Made by a program: the position numbers and the translations under genes
Notes under the pieces: model-generated
Databases searched by the model: none
Seen by the model: the letters and a program-made list of their open reading frames with translations, nothing else
What the model was told of the DNA's origin: nothing
In this document: piece after piece, positions 42,597 through 53,992 of the stretch
Layout: every line of letters starts with the position of its first letter
Position numbering within the stretch: position 1 is the stretch's first letter
NCBI GenBank assembly: GCA_039931775.1
Contig: JBDTRG010000185.1
Span: 54,100-118,099, forward strand
Origin: CAIWHR01 sp039931775
GTDB lineage: Bacteria; Pseudomonadota; Gammaproteobacteria; Burkholderiales; Casimicrobiaceae
DNA length: 64,000 nt
Direction of reading: 5' to 3'

Positions 42597-44576
42597 TCAG
42601 AGTGACGACTTCAACTGGTCGAGGATGGCCGGATTCTCCAGAGTCGAGACATCCTGCGTGATCTCCTCGCCTTTCGCGATCGAGCGCAGCAGCCGCCGCA
42701 TGATCTTGCCCGAGCGGGTCTTCGGCAGATTGTCGCCGAAGCGGATGTCCTTCGGCTTCGCGATCGGACCGATCTCCTTGCCGACCCAGTCGCGCAGCTC
42801 GCGCGCGATCTTCTCGGCTTCGGCTCCCGTGGGTCGCGCCTGTTTCAGCACGACGAACGCACTGACCGCCTCGCCTGTCATATCGTCGGGACGGCCGACG
42901 ACTGCGGCTTCTGCGACCATCGGGTTCGCGACCAGCGCCGACTCGATCTCCATCGTGCCCAGCCGATGCCCCGAGACGTTCAGCACGTCGTCGATGCGGC
43001 CCATGATCGTGAAATTGGCGGTCACCTTGTCGCGCACGGACCCATCGCCGGCGAGGTACAGCTTGCCGCCGAGCTCGTCGGGGAAATACGACGTGCGGTA
43101 CCGGTCGGGGTCGCCCCAGATCGTCCGGATCATCGCCGGCCACGGGCGCTTGATCACGAGGATGCCGCCGTGGCCGTTGGCGACGTCGTGCCCGGTCTCG
43201 TCGACGATCGCCGCCATGATTCCCGGCAGCGGCAGCGTGCACGATCCCGGGACCGTCGCGGTCACGCCCGGCAGCGGCGTGATCATGTGACCGCCGGTCT
43301 CGGTCTGCCACCACGTGTCGACGATCGGACAGCGGCCCCCGCCGACGTTCTCGTGATACCACATCCACGCTTCGGGATTGATCGGCTCGCCGACGGTGCC
43401 GAGGAGGCGCAGGCTGGACAGGTCGTAATTCTTCGGCGCGGTCGACGGCGTGACGCCGGACGCCTTGACGAGCGCGCGTATGGCCGTCGGCGCCGTGTAG
43501 AAGATCGAGACCTTGTGCTTCGCGATCGTCTGCCAGAAGCGTCCGGCGTCCGGATACGTCGGGACCCCCTCGAACACGACCTCGGTCGCGCCGACCGCGA
43601 GCGGTCCGTACGCGATATACGTGTGGCCGGTGACCCAGCCGATGTCGGCCGTGCACCAGAAGACGTCGGTCGGTTTGATGTCGAACGTCCAGCGCATCGT
43701 CAGGATCGCCCAGAGCAGGTAGCCGCCTGAACTGTGCTGTACACCTTTGGGCTTGCCGGTGGAGCCCGACGTGTACAGGATGAAGAGCGGATGCTCGGCG
43801 CCGACCCATTCGGGCTCGCAAGTGTCCGCCTGCTTCGCGACGAGCTCATGCAGCCAGACGTCGCGCGGCGCCGAGAACGCGATCTTGCCGCCGGTGCGCC
43901 GGTAGACGATCACATTGCGGATGCCCTCGCAGCCCCCCATTGCCAGCGCTTCGTCGACGATTGCCTTCAGCGCCAGGTGCTTGCCCCCGCGCGCCTGCTC
44001 ATCGGCGGTGATCACCGCGACGGCGCCGGCGTCGATGACGCGTTCCTGCAGCGACTTGGCCGAAAAGCCGCCGAACACGACCGAGTGCGTCGCACCGATG
44101 CGCGCGCAGGCCTGCATCGCAACGACCCCTTCGATCGACATCGGCATGTAGATCAGCACGCGGTCGCCCTTGCGGATGCCTTCCGACTTCAGGCCGTTCG
44201 CGAGCCGGCATACGCGGTGGTAGAGCTCCTGGTAGGTGACCTTCGTCACGGTGCCGTCGTCCGCTTCGAAGATGATGGCAACCCGGTTGGCGTTGCCGTT
44301 CGCGAGATTTCGGTCGAGGCAGTTGAACGAGACGTTGAGCTCGCCGTCCTCGAACCACTTGTAGAACGGGGCCTTGGATTCATCGAGCGTCTTCGTGAAC
44401 GGCCGGCGCCACTCGATCTCGTCACGCGCCAGCTTGGCCCAGAAGCCCGGGTAATCGGCCAATGCACTCGCGTTCATCGCATCGAAATCCGCTTTCTTGA
44501 CATTCGCCTGCGCAACGAATTCGGGCGGCGGGGGGAATACCCGCCGTTCGTTCGATACCGACTCGATCGTGGACAT
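42597..44576 (-). CDS. acs: Acetyl-CoA synthetase
   Basis: A 659-residue AMP-forming ligase that activates acetate to acetyl-CoA. The ATP-binding P-loop is LYTSGSTGKPKGVQHS. Other core motifs are WWQTETGGHMITP, YLAGDGSVRDKVTANFTIMGRIDDVLNVSGHRLG in part, and the C-terminal PKTRSGKIMRR. Lys624 in the last motif is the residue acetylated to switch off Acs in other bacteria. ATG 44576 sits after GAGGAG at usual spacing. Together with the symporter 1.4 kb downstream on the same strand it forms an acetate uptake and activation unit. Confidence 0.97.
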   Translation of the reverse strand: MSTIESVSNERRVFPPPPEFVAQANVKKADFDAMNASALADYPGFWAKLARDEIEWRRPFTKTLDESKAPFYKWFEDGELNVSFNCLDRNLANGNANRVAIIFEADDGTVTKVTYQELYHRVCRLANGLKSEGIRKGDRVLIYMPMSIEGVVAMQACARIGATHSVVFGGFSAKSLQERVIDAGAVAVITADEQARGGKHLALKAIVDEALAMGGCEGIRNVIVYRRTGGKIAFSAPRDVWLHELVAKQADTCEPEWVGAEHPLFILYTSGSTGKPKGVQHSSGGYLLWAILTMRWTFDIKPTDVFWCTADIGWVTGHTYIAYGPLAVGATEVVFEGVPTYPDAGRFWQTIAKHKVSIFYTAPTAIRALVKASGVTPSTAPKNYDLSSLRLLGTVGEPINPEAWMWYHENVGGGRCPIVDTWWQTETGGHMITPLPGVTATVPGSCTLPLPGIMAAIVDETGHDVANGHGGILVIKRPWPAMIRTIWGDPDRYRTSYFPDELGGKLYLAGDGSVRDKVTANFTIMGRIDDVLNVSGHRLGTMEIESALVANPMVAEAAVVGRPDDMTGEAVSAFVVLKQARPTGAEAEKIARELRDWVGKEIGPIAKPKDIRFGDNLPKTRSGKIMRRLLRSIAKGEEITQDVSTLENPAILDQLKSSL

Positions 44577-44812
44577 GTTTCGTTCTCCTCGCTGGGGATC
44601 GCGCCGGTACCCCAAGGGTCGGCCGGGATTCTCGCTACTGCCTTGCAGTCTAACCAATCGCCGGACCTATCCGCAATCCGCCGGATTGACGTAGCGCAAC
44701 CGGATCGGGGCCAGCGCTCCGGCGATGATAAAATCATGCCTGCGGGTTGCCCGCACGCGGCACGCGTCGCCGGCGACGAGCGCAGCCCCCACTGACCCTT
44801 GGCGAGCTCCCG

Positions 44813-46339
44813 ATGACGACGATCAAGCAGGATGATTTCATCGCCAGCATCGCCGACGCGCTGCAATTCATCTCCTACTACCACCCGGTCGACTACATCG
44901 AAGCGCTGGGCAAGGCCTACGACGCCGAGCAGTCGCCGGCGGCGAAGGACGCGATCGCGCAGATCCTGACCAATTCGCGCATGTGCGCCGAGGGCCATCG
45001 GCCGATCTGCCAGGACACCGGAATCGTCGTCGCGTTCGTGCGGATCGGCATGGACGTGCAGTGGCAGGGGGCCACAATGTCGATCGCTGACATGGTGAAC
45101 GAGGGAGTGCGCCGCGCGTATCTCCACACCGACAACACGCTGCGGGCGTCGATCGTCGCCGATCCCGCCGGATCGCGACGCAACACGAAGGACAACACCC
45201 CGGCGGTCGTCCACATCGACGTCGTGCCCGGCAACACGGTCGACGTGAAGATCGCCGCCAAGGGAGGCGGCTCCGAGAACAAGTCGAAGTTCGTCATGCT
45301 GAATCCATCGGACTCGATCGTCGACTGGGTACTGAAGACCGTCCCGACGATGGGCGCCGGCTGGTGCCCGCCCGGAATGCTCGGCATCGGCATCGGCGGC
45401 AGCGCGGAAAAGGCCATGGTGCTCGCCAAGGAGTCGCTGATGGAGCCGATCGACATGCACGAGCTCCTGCAGCGCGGACCGAACGGAGTCCTCGAGGAAC
45501 TTCGGATCGAACTCTACGAAAAGGTGAATGCGCTCGGCATCGGCGCGCAGGGGCTGGGCGGCCTGTCGACCGTGCTCGACGTCAAGATTCTCGACTACCC
45601 GACGCATGCGGTGTCGAAGCCCGTCGCGATGATCCCCAACTGCGCCGCCACGCGCCACGCCCATTTCTCGCTGGACGGTTCCGGTGTGGCGAAACTGGCT
45701 GCGCCGGATCTCGCGCGCTGGCCCGACGTCCACTGGACGCCGTCGCCGACCGCAACGCGTGTCGACCTCGACACGCTGACCGCGGCGGGGGTCGCCACGT
45801 GGAAGCCGGGCGAGCGGTTGCTGTTGTCGGGCAAGATCCTGACGGGTCGCGACGCCGCACACAAGCGCATCGCCGATCACTTCGCCAAGGGCGAGCCACT
45901 GCCACCGGGAGTGGATTTTACGAACCGTGTGATCTACTACGTCGGCCCGGTCGACCCGGTGCGTGACGAGGCGGTCGGTCCTGCCGGCCCGACGACCGCG
46001 ACGCGGATGGACAAGTTCACCGAAATGATGCTCGCGAAGACGGGGCTCATCGCGATGATCGGCAAGGCCGAGCGCGGACCGGTGGGGATCGAGGCGATCA
46101 GAAAGCACCGCGCCGCCTACCTGATGGCGGTCGGTGGCGCCGCGTATCTCGTCTCGAAGGCAATCCGGAGCTCGCGCGTGGTCGCGTTCGGCGACCTCGG
46201 CATGGAAGCGATCTACGAGTTCGACGTGAAGGACATGCCGGTCACCGTGGCGGTCGATGCGAACGGGACGTCGGTACACGAGACCGGGCCGCGCGAGTGG
46301 CGACAGAAGATCGGCAAGATTCCGGTCACGACGACGTGA
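44813..46339 (+). CDS. Fumarate hydratase class I (4Fe-4S, FumA/FumB type)
   Basis: A 508-residue iron-sulfur fumarase that hydrates fumarate to malate. Three cysteines in the known cluster-ligand contexts are present: Cys66 (RPICQDTG), Cys185 (GWCPPG) and Cys277 (PNCAATRHAHF). The N-terminal alpha domain (1-290) and C-terminal beta domain (from about 320, with GVATWKPGERLLLSGKILTGRDAAH) are fused, as in class I single-chain enzymes. ATG 44813 starts directly before the homology. It is divergent from acs with 236 bp between; GATAAAAT at about 44725 may be a -10 box for it. Confidence 0.95.
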   Translation: MTTIKQDDFIASIADALQFISYYHPVDYIEALGKAYDAEQSPAAKDAIAQILTNSRMCAEGHRPICQDTGIVVAFVRIGMDVQWQGATMSIADMVNEGVRRAYLHTDNTLRASIVADPAGSRRNTKDNTPAVVHIDVVPGNTVDVKIAAKGGGSENKSKFVMLNPSDSIVDWVLKTVPTMGAGWCPPGMLGIGIGGSAEKAMVLAKESLMEPIDMHELLQRGPNGVLEELRIELYEKVNALGIGAQGLGGLSTVLDVKILDYPTHAVSKPVAMIPNCAATRHAHFSLDGSGVAKLAAPDLARWPDVHWTPSPTATRVDLDTLTAAGVATWKPGERLLLSGKILTGRDAAHKRIADHFAKGEPLPPGVDFTNRVIYYVGPVDPVRDEAVGPAGPTTATRMDKFTEMMLAKTGLIAMIGKAERGPVGIEAIRKHRAAYLMAVGGAAYLVSKAIRSSRVVAFGDLGMEAIYEFDVKDMPVTVAVDANGTSVHETGPREWRQKIGKIPVTTT

Positions 46340-46364
46340 TTTCGAGCGACTGCTACAAGGGCGC

Positions 46365-48668
46365 ATGAAGCTCTTCCGCCGGCACCTGACGCCCCTCGCG
46401 ACCGATTCGGTGGCGTCGCTCAACCTGCCGCCGCTGCGGATGGGGCTGCTGACCAAGCTCAACCTGCTGACGATCGGCCTCATCTTCGTCACGGCAATTG
46501 CGACCACCGGCTTTTACCTCTGGCAGCAGTGGCGCGACGAGAACAGCGAGCTGCGGCAGCGCGGTGTCGCAACGCTCGCGATGCTCTCTGAGCTCGCGGA
46601 GATCGGCCTCGCCACGAACAACCGCGCGCACGTCGACGCCATCCTCGAGACACTTTCGGTCGACAGCGACATCGCGTACGCGGTGGTGCTCGACGCGAAA
46701 CGCGAGCCCATCGCAGCGCGGCGCGTGGCCGATTCGCTCGGCACGACCGGTCCGCCGGCGCTCCCCGCCGATGCGCAGTTGCCGGCGCCGGGCACGATCG
46801 TCACGTCCGATCTCACCTTTCGCGGCCAGCGCTTCATCGAGCTCATCGCGCCGGTGGGCGCCACGCGCGCCGCGGTCGCCATGGGATTGGGACAGGGCAC
46901 CGCCGAAGGCGCCAAGCCCGGCGGCGCGGCCCTGGAGGCGCCGATCGGCTACGTCCGTCTCGGAATGACGTTCGACCGGATGCAAAAGCAGTTTCGCAAG
47001 CACGTGGTCGGCGCGCTGTCCGTCACGGCGATGCTCATCGTCGCCGCGATCGGCGCCACGTTTCTGCTGACGCGCGGTCTGGTCGCGCCGATGCACCGCC
47101 TGATGCGCGCGGCACGGGCGGTGGGCGCCGGCAAGCTCGACGTGTTCGTGCCAGCGAGTTCCGCCGACGAGTTGGGCCTCCTAACGCACACGTTCAACCA
47201 CATGACGCAGCGGCTCGCCGAGTCGCAGGCGGAGGTGGGCAACTATCAGCGCACGCTCGAAGACAAGGTCGTCCAGCGGACCAAGGAGTTGGAGGTCGCG
47301 ACCGCACATGCTTACAAGCTCGCGCAGCACGACATCCTGACCGGGCTGCCCAATCGCGCGCTCCTCAACCAGCGGTTGAAGCAGATCCTCGCGCAGTCGC
47401 AGCGAAACGGCACCCATGTCGCGTGCCTCTTCCTCGATTTCGATCACTTCAAGCGCATCAACGACACGCTGGGTCACGACGCCGGCGACCAGCTGCTGCA
47501 GTCGGTCGCCCAGCGGCTCACCACGGCGGTGCGCGAGTCCGACACCGTCGCGCGGTTGGGTGGCGACGAATTCGTCGTGATCCTGCCCGGGCTCGACCCG
47601 GCGCATGCGACGTTCGAGACGATGACGGTGCTGGCGCGGGTGCGGGAGTCGTTCCTGGCGCCCTTCCGGCTCGCCGACCAGACGCCGACCCTGACCTGCT
47701 CGATCGGCGTCTCGATGTTTCCGCTCGACGCCAACGACGCGGTCACGCTGATCAAGCAGGCGGACACGGCGATGTACGCGGCCAAGGAAGTCGGCCGCAA
47801 CGCGTATCGCTTCTATACGGCCGACATGAACGCGCGCGTACAGGCGCGGCTGCAGCTCGAAACCGACATGCGCCGCGGCCTCTTGCACAACGAGTTCTTT
47901 CTCGCCTTTCAGCCGCAGATCGACATGCAGACGGGCCGACCGAGCGCCGTCGAGGCGCTCTTGCGTTGGCGAGATCCGATACGCGGCGTGATCGCGCCGG
48001 CGGAGTTCATTCCGATCGCCGAGGAGTCGGGAATGATTCAGGCGCTGGGCGCCCGCGTGCTGCGCGATGCTTGCCGGCAGGTCGTCCAATGGCACCGACA
48101 GGGCGTGATGATGCGGCTGTCGGTCAACCTGTCGGTGCAGCAGCTGCAGCACGACAGCTGCCTCGCCGTCGTCGAGGAGGCGCTCAATGCGAGCGGACTC
48201 GCGCCGCAGTACCTCGATCTTGAGATCACCGAGAGCGTCATCATCACGCATCCCGACCGGGCCGTGGCCACGCTGACGAGCATGAAGGAGCGCGGCATCT
48301 CCATCACCGTCGACGACTTCGGTACCGGCTATTCGAGCCTGTCGTACCTCGCGCGATTGCCCATCCATGCGATCAAGATCGACCAGCGCTTCGTCCACGG
48401 GCTCGAGCACAACCGCAACGACGTGGCGATCACCCAGGCGATCATCGCGCTGTCGCATTCGCTGGGCCTGCGCGTGATCGCCGAAGGCGTCGAAACCACC
48501 GCCCAGTTCGACTTCCTGAAGCAAAGCGGTTGCGAGGCGGCGCAGGGATTCCTGATCGCGCGCCCGCTCGAGGCGGGCGATCTGCTCCAGTGGTGGCAGG
48601 CGCAACAGGAGGAGAAGTGCGTCCGCGAGCTGCAACCCGACATGTGGCTCGCGGGGTCGGATACCTGA
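46365..48668 (+). CDS. Membrane-bound GGDEF-EAL cyclic-di-GMP enzyme
   Basis: A 767-residue protein with TM1 (about 33-53), a periplasmic sensor domain (54-215), TM2 (about 218-240), HAMP (241-295), a short coiled coil, GGDEF (about 320-490) and EAL (about 500-755). The cyclase signature GGDEF (399-403) is intact, with an RxxD inhibitory site (390-393) five residues upstream. The EAL motif (530-532), DDFGTGYSSLSYL and EGVET are also intact, so both synthesis and breakdown of c-di-GMP are possible. It lies 25 bp after the fumarase gene and may be co-transcribed. Its TGA stop overlaps the outer arm of REP cluster B. Confidence 0.93.
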   Translation: MKLFRRHLTPLATDSVASLNLPPLRMGLLTKLNLLTIGLIFVTAIATTGFYLWQQWRDENSELRQRGVATLAMLSELAEIGLATNNRAHVDAILETLSVDSDIAYAVVLDAKREPIAARRVADSLGTTGPPALPADAQLPAPGTIVTSDLTFRGQRFIELIAPVGATRAAVAMGLGQGTAEGAKPGGAALEAPIGYVRLGMTFDRMQKQFRKHVVGALSVTAMLIVAAIGATFLLTRGLVAPMHRLMRAARAVGAGKLDVFVPASSADELGLLTHTFNHMTQRLAESQAEVGNYQRTLEDKVVQRTKELEVATAHAYKLAQHDILTGLPNRALLNQRLKQILAQSQRNGTHVACLFLDFDHFKRINDTLGHDAGDQLLQSVAQRLTTAVRESDTVARLGGDEFVVILPGLDPAHATFETMTVLARVRESFLAPFRLADQTPTLTCSIGVSMFPLDANDAVTLIKQADTAMYAAKEVGRNAYRFYTADMNARVQARLQLETDMRRGLLHNEFFLAFQPQIDMQTGRPSAVEALLRWRDPIRGVIAPAEFIPIAEESGMIQALGARVLRDACRQVVQWHRQGVMMRLSVNLSVQQLQHDSCLAVVEEALNASGLAPQYLDLEITESVIITHPDRAVATLTSMKERGISITVDDFGTGYSSLSYLARLPIHAIKIDQRFVHGLEHNRNDVAITQAIIALSHSLGLRVIAEGVETTAQFDFLKQSGCEAAQGFLIARPLEAGDLLQWWQAQQEEKCVRELQPDMWLAGSDT

Positions 48669-48779
48669 AAAGTAGTGAAAAGTAGGGTCAGACTCGACTT
48701 TTTGCAGTTTCCTAGTCCGTCGGCCGCGGTTCGAGAAAAGTCGAGTCTGACCCTACTTTTCATGACCCTACTTTTCAGG
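48664..48779. repeat. REP-like inverted repeat cluster B
   Basis: The unit TAGGGTCAGACTCGACTTTT (with a leading G) is forward at 48682-48702 and inverted at 48736-48756. Outer partial copies (TGAAAAGTAG on the left, CTACTTTTCA on the right) extend the pairing into a hairpin about 110 bp long with a 33-bp loop. It separates two convergent genes, and both stop codons (TGA) are provided by the outer CCTGAAAAG arms. It may act as a two-way terminator. Confidence 0.85.
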
Positions 48780-49383
48780 GAGCGAGGTCCGAGGGCCTGT
48801 CAATGTCCTTCAGCGTTCCGGCATCGTCGACATCGATCCGAACGAGGCCGTCCTGGTGCGCGGCGACGACCGCCTTCGCGCCATCGTCCCCCGTGAGCGC
48901 CGAGAGGCTCGAGTAGCATGCGGCGGAGAAGCCCACCGGATGTCCGCGCTTTCCCTGGTGGAACGGCGCGGCGACGGGCGCACCTTCCGCGAGGGCCGCT
49001 GCAACCCGGGCAATCGTCGACGGCAGGACCCACGGCATATCGGCAAGCGCGACGACCCACCCGCCCGCATCCCGCGTCGCCTCGACGGCGAACGCGAGGC
49101 TCGCCCCCATCCCGTCGCCGGCATTTGGGCATCGGACCACACGCGCCCCGGCCGCACCCAACGCGGCGGCAAGGGCGGCGTCGGTCGGACGCACGACGGC
49201 GACGACGCGCGGGAGCACGGCCAGCAGGTTGCGGCATGCCGACACACCGATGCATTCACCGGCCAGGTTTGCCGAATCGGGCTCACCGGCGGCTTTGGCG
49301 AGGAGCTTGTCGCCGCCGAAGCGTTCGCCTCGCCCTGCGGCGAGCAGGATGCCGACGAGGCCTCCCGTCCCGCTCTCGTTCAT
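48775..49383 (-). CDS. MocA/MobA-like nucleotidyltransferase
   Basis: A 202-residue GT-A-fold enzyme. LAAGRGERFGGDKLLA (about 14-29) is the nucleotide-binding signature LAAGxSxRxGxxK. GMGASLAFAV and ALADMPWVLPSTIARV (with the metal-binding Asp) follow, then PFHQGKRGHPVGFSA. These features fit molybdenum cofactor cytidylyltransferase MocA and relatives, which prepare the cofactor for xanthine-oxidase-type enzymes. No molybdoenzyme gene is in the window, so the assignment stays general. The stop codon lies in the REP hairpin. Confidence 0.82.
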   Translation of the reverse strand: MNESGTGGLVGILLAAGRGERFGGDKLLAKAAGEPDSANLAGECIGVSACRNLLAVLPRVVAVVRPTDAALAAALGAAGARVVRCPNAGDGMGASLAFAVEATRDAGGWVVALADMPWVLPSTIARVAAALAEGAPVAAPFHQGKRGHPVGFSAACYSSLSALTGDDGAKAVVAAHQDGLVRIDVDDAGTLKDIDRPSDLAP

Positions 49384-49419
49384 CCAGCCGCTCTCAATCA
49401 GGAAATCCGGACGTCGGCC

Positions 49420-50553
49420 TCAGGTCTTCACGACCACCCACTTGCCGTTCTTGACCTCGAAGATCGTCAGCAGGCCATGGGTCAGATCACCGTGCGCATC
49501 GAACGCGATATCCGCGGTGAGACCCTTGTAGTTGATCTTCGCGAGTGCGGGAAGATATTTTGCGGGATCGGTTGAATTCGCGGCCTGCATCGCCGCGGCG
49601 ATCGTCATCACGCCGTCGTAGAAATACGGCGCATAGAGTCCGATGTCCTGTCCGAACCGCGCCTTGTACTTGTCGGCGAACGCCTTGCCGCCCGGCCGCG
49701 AGGCGAGCTCCGCGCCCGGCGTCGATGCGATGGACCCTTCTGCCGCGGGGCCGGCCAGCTCGATGAACTTGGCGGAGTTCATCGTCTCGCCGCCCATCAG
49801 CTTGATGTTCATGCCGAGCTGCTTCATCTGCTTCGCCATCGGCGCCGCCTGCTGGTCGTAGCCGCCGAAGAAGATCGCCTCGGGTTTCACGCCCTTGATC
49901 GTCGTCAGCACGGCCGCGAAATCGACGGCCTTGTCGTTGGTGTGCTCGTGTTTCACCACCTGCCCGCCCGAGGCCTTGACCGCTTTCGCGAACTCGTCGG
50001 CGAGACCCTGTCCGTACGCGGTCGCGTCATCGATCACCGCCAGGCGCTTCAGCTTCAGCGTCTTCACCGCGTATTCGCCGAGGGCCTTGCCCTGCTTGCC
50101 GTCGTCGGCCATCAACCGGAAGGCGGTCTTGTATCCCTGCTGCGTGTACTTGACGTTGGTCGACACCGATAGCTGCGGTATGCCGGCGCCCGAGTAGAGC
50201 GACGACGCGGGGATCGTCACGCCGGAATTGAAGTGGGCGACGACGCCGTTCACTTTCGCATCGATGAATTTCTGCGCGACGAGCGGCCCCATCTTCGGGT
50301 CGGCCTGGTCGTCTTCGGACATGAGCTCGAACTTGACGGCCTTGCCGGCGACCTTGACGCCCTTCGCATTGAGCTCGTCGATCGCCATCTGCGCGCCGTT
50401 CTGGTTGTCCTTGCCATAGTTGGCCTGTCCGCCGGTCAACGGCGATGCGAAACCGATCTTGACGACGTCCTGCGCAAGAAGGCGCGGCGCCGACACAACA
50501 GCCGCCACACCGACGGCGATGGCGAGAACGGTGATGCGCGAAAATGTTTTCAT
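49420..50553 (-). CDS. Periplasmic branched-chain amino acid-type binding protein (LivK-like)
   Basis: A 377-residue solute-binding protein with a signal peptide (residues 1-28, ending RLLAQ). The mature start VKIGFASPLTGGQANYGKDNQNGAQMAIDELNAKG is typical of type I periplasmic binding proteins of the Leu/Ile/Val class. Binding of branched-chain amino acids or a related amide is likely. No permease or ATPase gene (livHMGF) is adjacent, so it must work with subunits encoded elsewhere. It lies about 100 bp after dnaJ on the same strand. Confidence 0.9.
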   Translation of the reverse strand: MKTFSRITVLAIAVGVAAVVSAPRLLAQDVVKIGFASPLTGGQANYGKDNQNGAQMAIDELNAKGVKVAGKAVKFELMSEDDQADPKMGPLVAQKFIDAKVNGVVAHFNSGVTIPASSLYSGAGIPQLSVSTNVKYTQQGYKTAFRLMADDGKQGKALGEYAVKTLKLKRLAVIDDATAYGQGLADEFAKAVKASGGQVVKHEHTNDKAVDFAAVLTTIKGVKPEAIFFGGYDQQAAPMAKQMKQLGMNIKLMGGETMNSAKFIELAGPAAEGSIASTPGAELASRPGGKAFADKYKARFGQDIGLYAPYFYDGVMTIAAAMQAANSTDPAKYLPALAKINYKGLTADIAFDAHGDLTHGLLTIFEVKNGKWVVVKT

Positions 50554-50652
50554 CGAGACCTCCTGATTGGGCGTCGGCGTCTGCCCGCGCCGCTCGGCAA
50601 CCGCGCAGACCGGGGAGCCAAAGTCTACTCTTGCCCGTCGCCGCGACCGGCC

Positions 50653-51792
50653 TTATGGCGTGAAGAAATCGCGAACCTTGTCCATGAACGACTTCGCGCG
50701 CGGGTTGTGCGCCGCGGGATCCTTGTCGTTGATCGCCTCGAACTCGCGCAGCAGTTCCTTCTGCCGCGACGTCAGTTTGACGGGCGTCTCCACCGCGACG
50801 TGGCAGTAGAGGTCGCCGGTGACCGAGCCGCGCACGGGCCGGATGCCCTTGTTGCGCAGCCGGAACACCTGTCCCGTCTGCGTTTCGGCGGGGATCTTGA
50901 TCTTGGCGTGGCCGTCGAGCGTCGGGATGTCGATCTCCGCGCCAAGCGCGGCCGTCGCGAAACTGATCGGCATCTCGCAATGGAGATCCGCGCCCTCGCG
51001 CTGAAACACCGAATGCGGCTTCAGGTTGACGACGACATAGAGGTCGCCGGCTGGACCACCGTTTTTTCCCGCTTCGCCTTCGCCGGTCAGGCGGATGCGA
51101 TCGTCCTGGTCCACCCCCGCCGGAATCTTCACCGACAGCGTCTTGTGCTTCTTGGTGCGCCCCGCACCGTGGCAGGTCGCGCACGGATCGGGAATGACCT
51201 TGCCCGTGCCGTGACAGGTCGGGCAGGTCTGCTGGATCGAGAAGAATCCCTGCGACACCCGCACTTCGCCACGGCCGTGGCAGGTCGTGCACTGCGTCGG
51301 CTGCGTTCCGGGCTTCGCACCCGTTCCGTGGCAGGTTTCGCACGGCTCGAGCGTCGGGATGCGGATCTTCGCTTCGGTACCGCGCGCCGCGTCTTCGAGC
51401 GTCAGCTCGAGGTTGTAGCGCAGGTCGGCGCCACGGTAGACGCCGTTGCCGCGTCCGCCGCGCTGCGCGCCGAAGATCTCGCCGAAGATGTCGCCGAACG
51501 CATCGGCGAATCCGCCGAAGCCTTCAGGCCCGCCGCGCGCTCCGGCCGCGCCGAACCCCATCGACGGGTCGACGCCGGCATGCCCGAACTGATCGTACGC
51601 GCCGCGCTTCTTGGCGTCGGTCAGGACTTCGTAGGCCTCTTTCGCCTCCTTGAATTTCTCCTCGGAGGCCTTGTCCTCCGGATTACGGTCCGGATGATGC
51701 TTCATCGCGAGCTTCCGGTACGCCTTCTTGACGTCCTCTTCGGAGGCGTCGCGATTGACGCCGAGCACCGTGTAGTAGTCGCGCTTTGCCAT
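50653..51792 (-). CDS. dnaJ: Chaperone DnaJ
   Basis: A 379-residue type I Hsp40 that loads substrates on DnaK and stimulates its ATPase. The J domain (1-70) has the HPD motif in KHHPDRNPE. A Gly/Phe-rich region (about 75-125) follows, then four CxxCxGxG zinc repeats (CETCHGTG, CTTCHGRG, CPTCHGTG, CATCHGAG) and the C-terminal substrate-binding domains. It follows dnaK by 142 bp in the grpE-dnaK-dnaJ series. Confidence 0.98.
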   Translation of the reverse strand: MAKRDYYTVLGVNRDASEEDVKKAYRKLAMKHHPDRNPEDKASEEKFKEAKEAYEVLTDAKKRGAYDQFGHAGVDPSMGFGAAGARGGPEGFGGFADAFGDIFGEIFGAQRGGRGNGVYRGADLRYNLELTLEDAARGTEAKIRIPTLEPCETCHGTGAKPGTQPTQCTTCHGRGEVRVSQGFFSIQQTCPTCHGTGKVIPDPCATCHGAGRTKKHKTLSVKIPAGVDQDDRIRLTGEGEAGKNGGPAGDLYVVVNLKPHSVFQREGADLHCEMPISFATAALGAEIDIPTLDGHAKIKIPAETQTGQVFRLRNKGIRPVRGSVTGDLYCHVAVETPVKLTSRQKELLREFEAINDKDPAAHNPRAKSFMDKVRDFFTP

Positions 51793-51934
51793 CGATCTTT
51801 TCCCCGCGAGGACGCGCCATTCCGGTCCCCGACCTCAATGCAAGCAGCCGGATCGGGCGTCGCCTTGCGGCGCGCGCCAGGATCCGGCGACCTGGGTCAT
51901 TGCGCGGGCGCCTCGAGTTGCCCGCGGCAATCCA

Positions 51935-53875
<1,941 letters not shown>

Positions 53876-53917
53876 TGCTCGCTTACCTCCGGATGCTGGA
53901 TTGTTCGCCTGTACCGC

Positions 53918-53946
53918 AGATGGGGGCTTTTGACCGTCCGATCAAG
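53918..53946 (-). promoter_or_regulatory. Sigma-32 (RpoH)-like promoter of dnaK
   Basis: The reverse strand has CTTGATC (53946-53940), 14 bases, then CCCCATCT (53925-53918), against consensus CTTGAAA-N13/14-CCCCATNT. The leader to the dnaK ATG at 53875 would be about 35 nt. Confidence 0.65.
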
Positions 53947-53992
53947 CCGCCACCCCGGCAAAATCGGTCTTTTTGGGGGTCCCGGTTACGTC

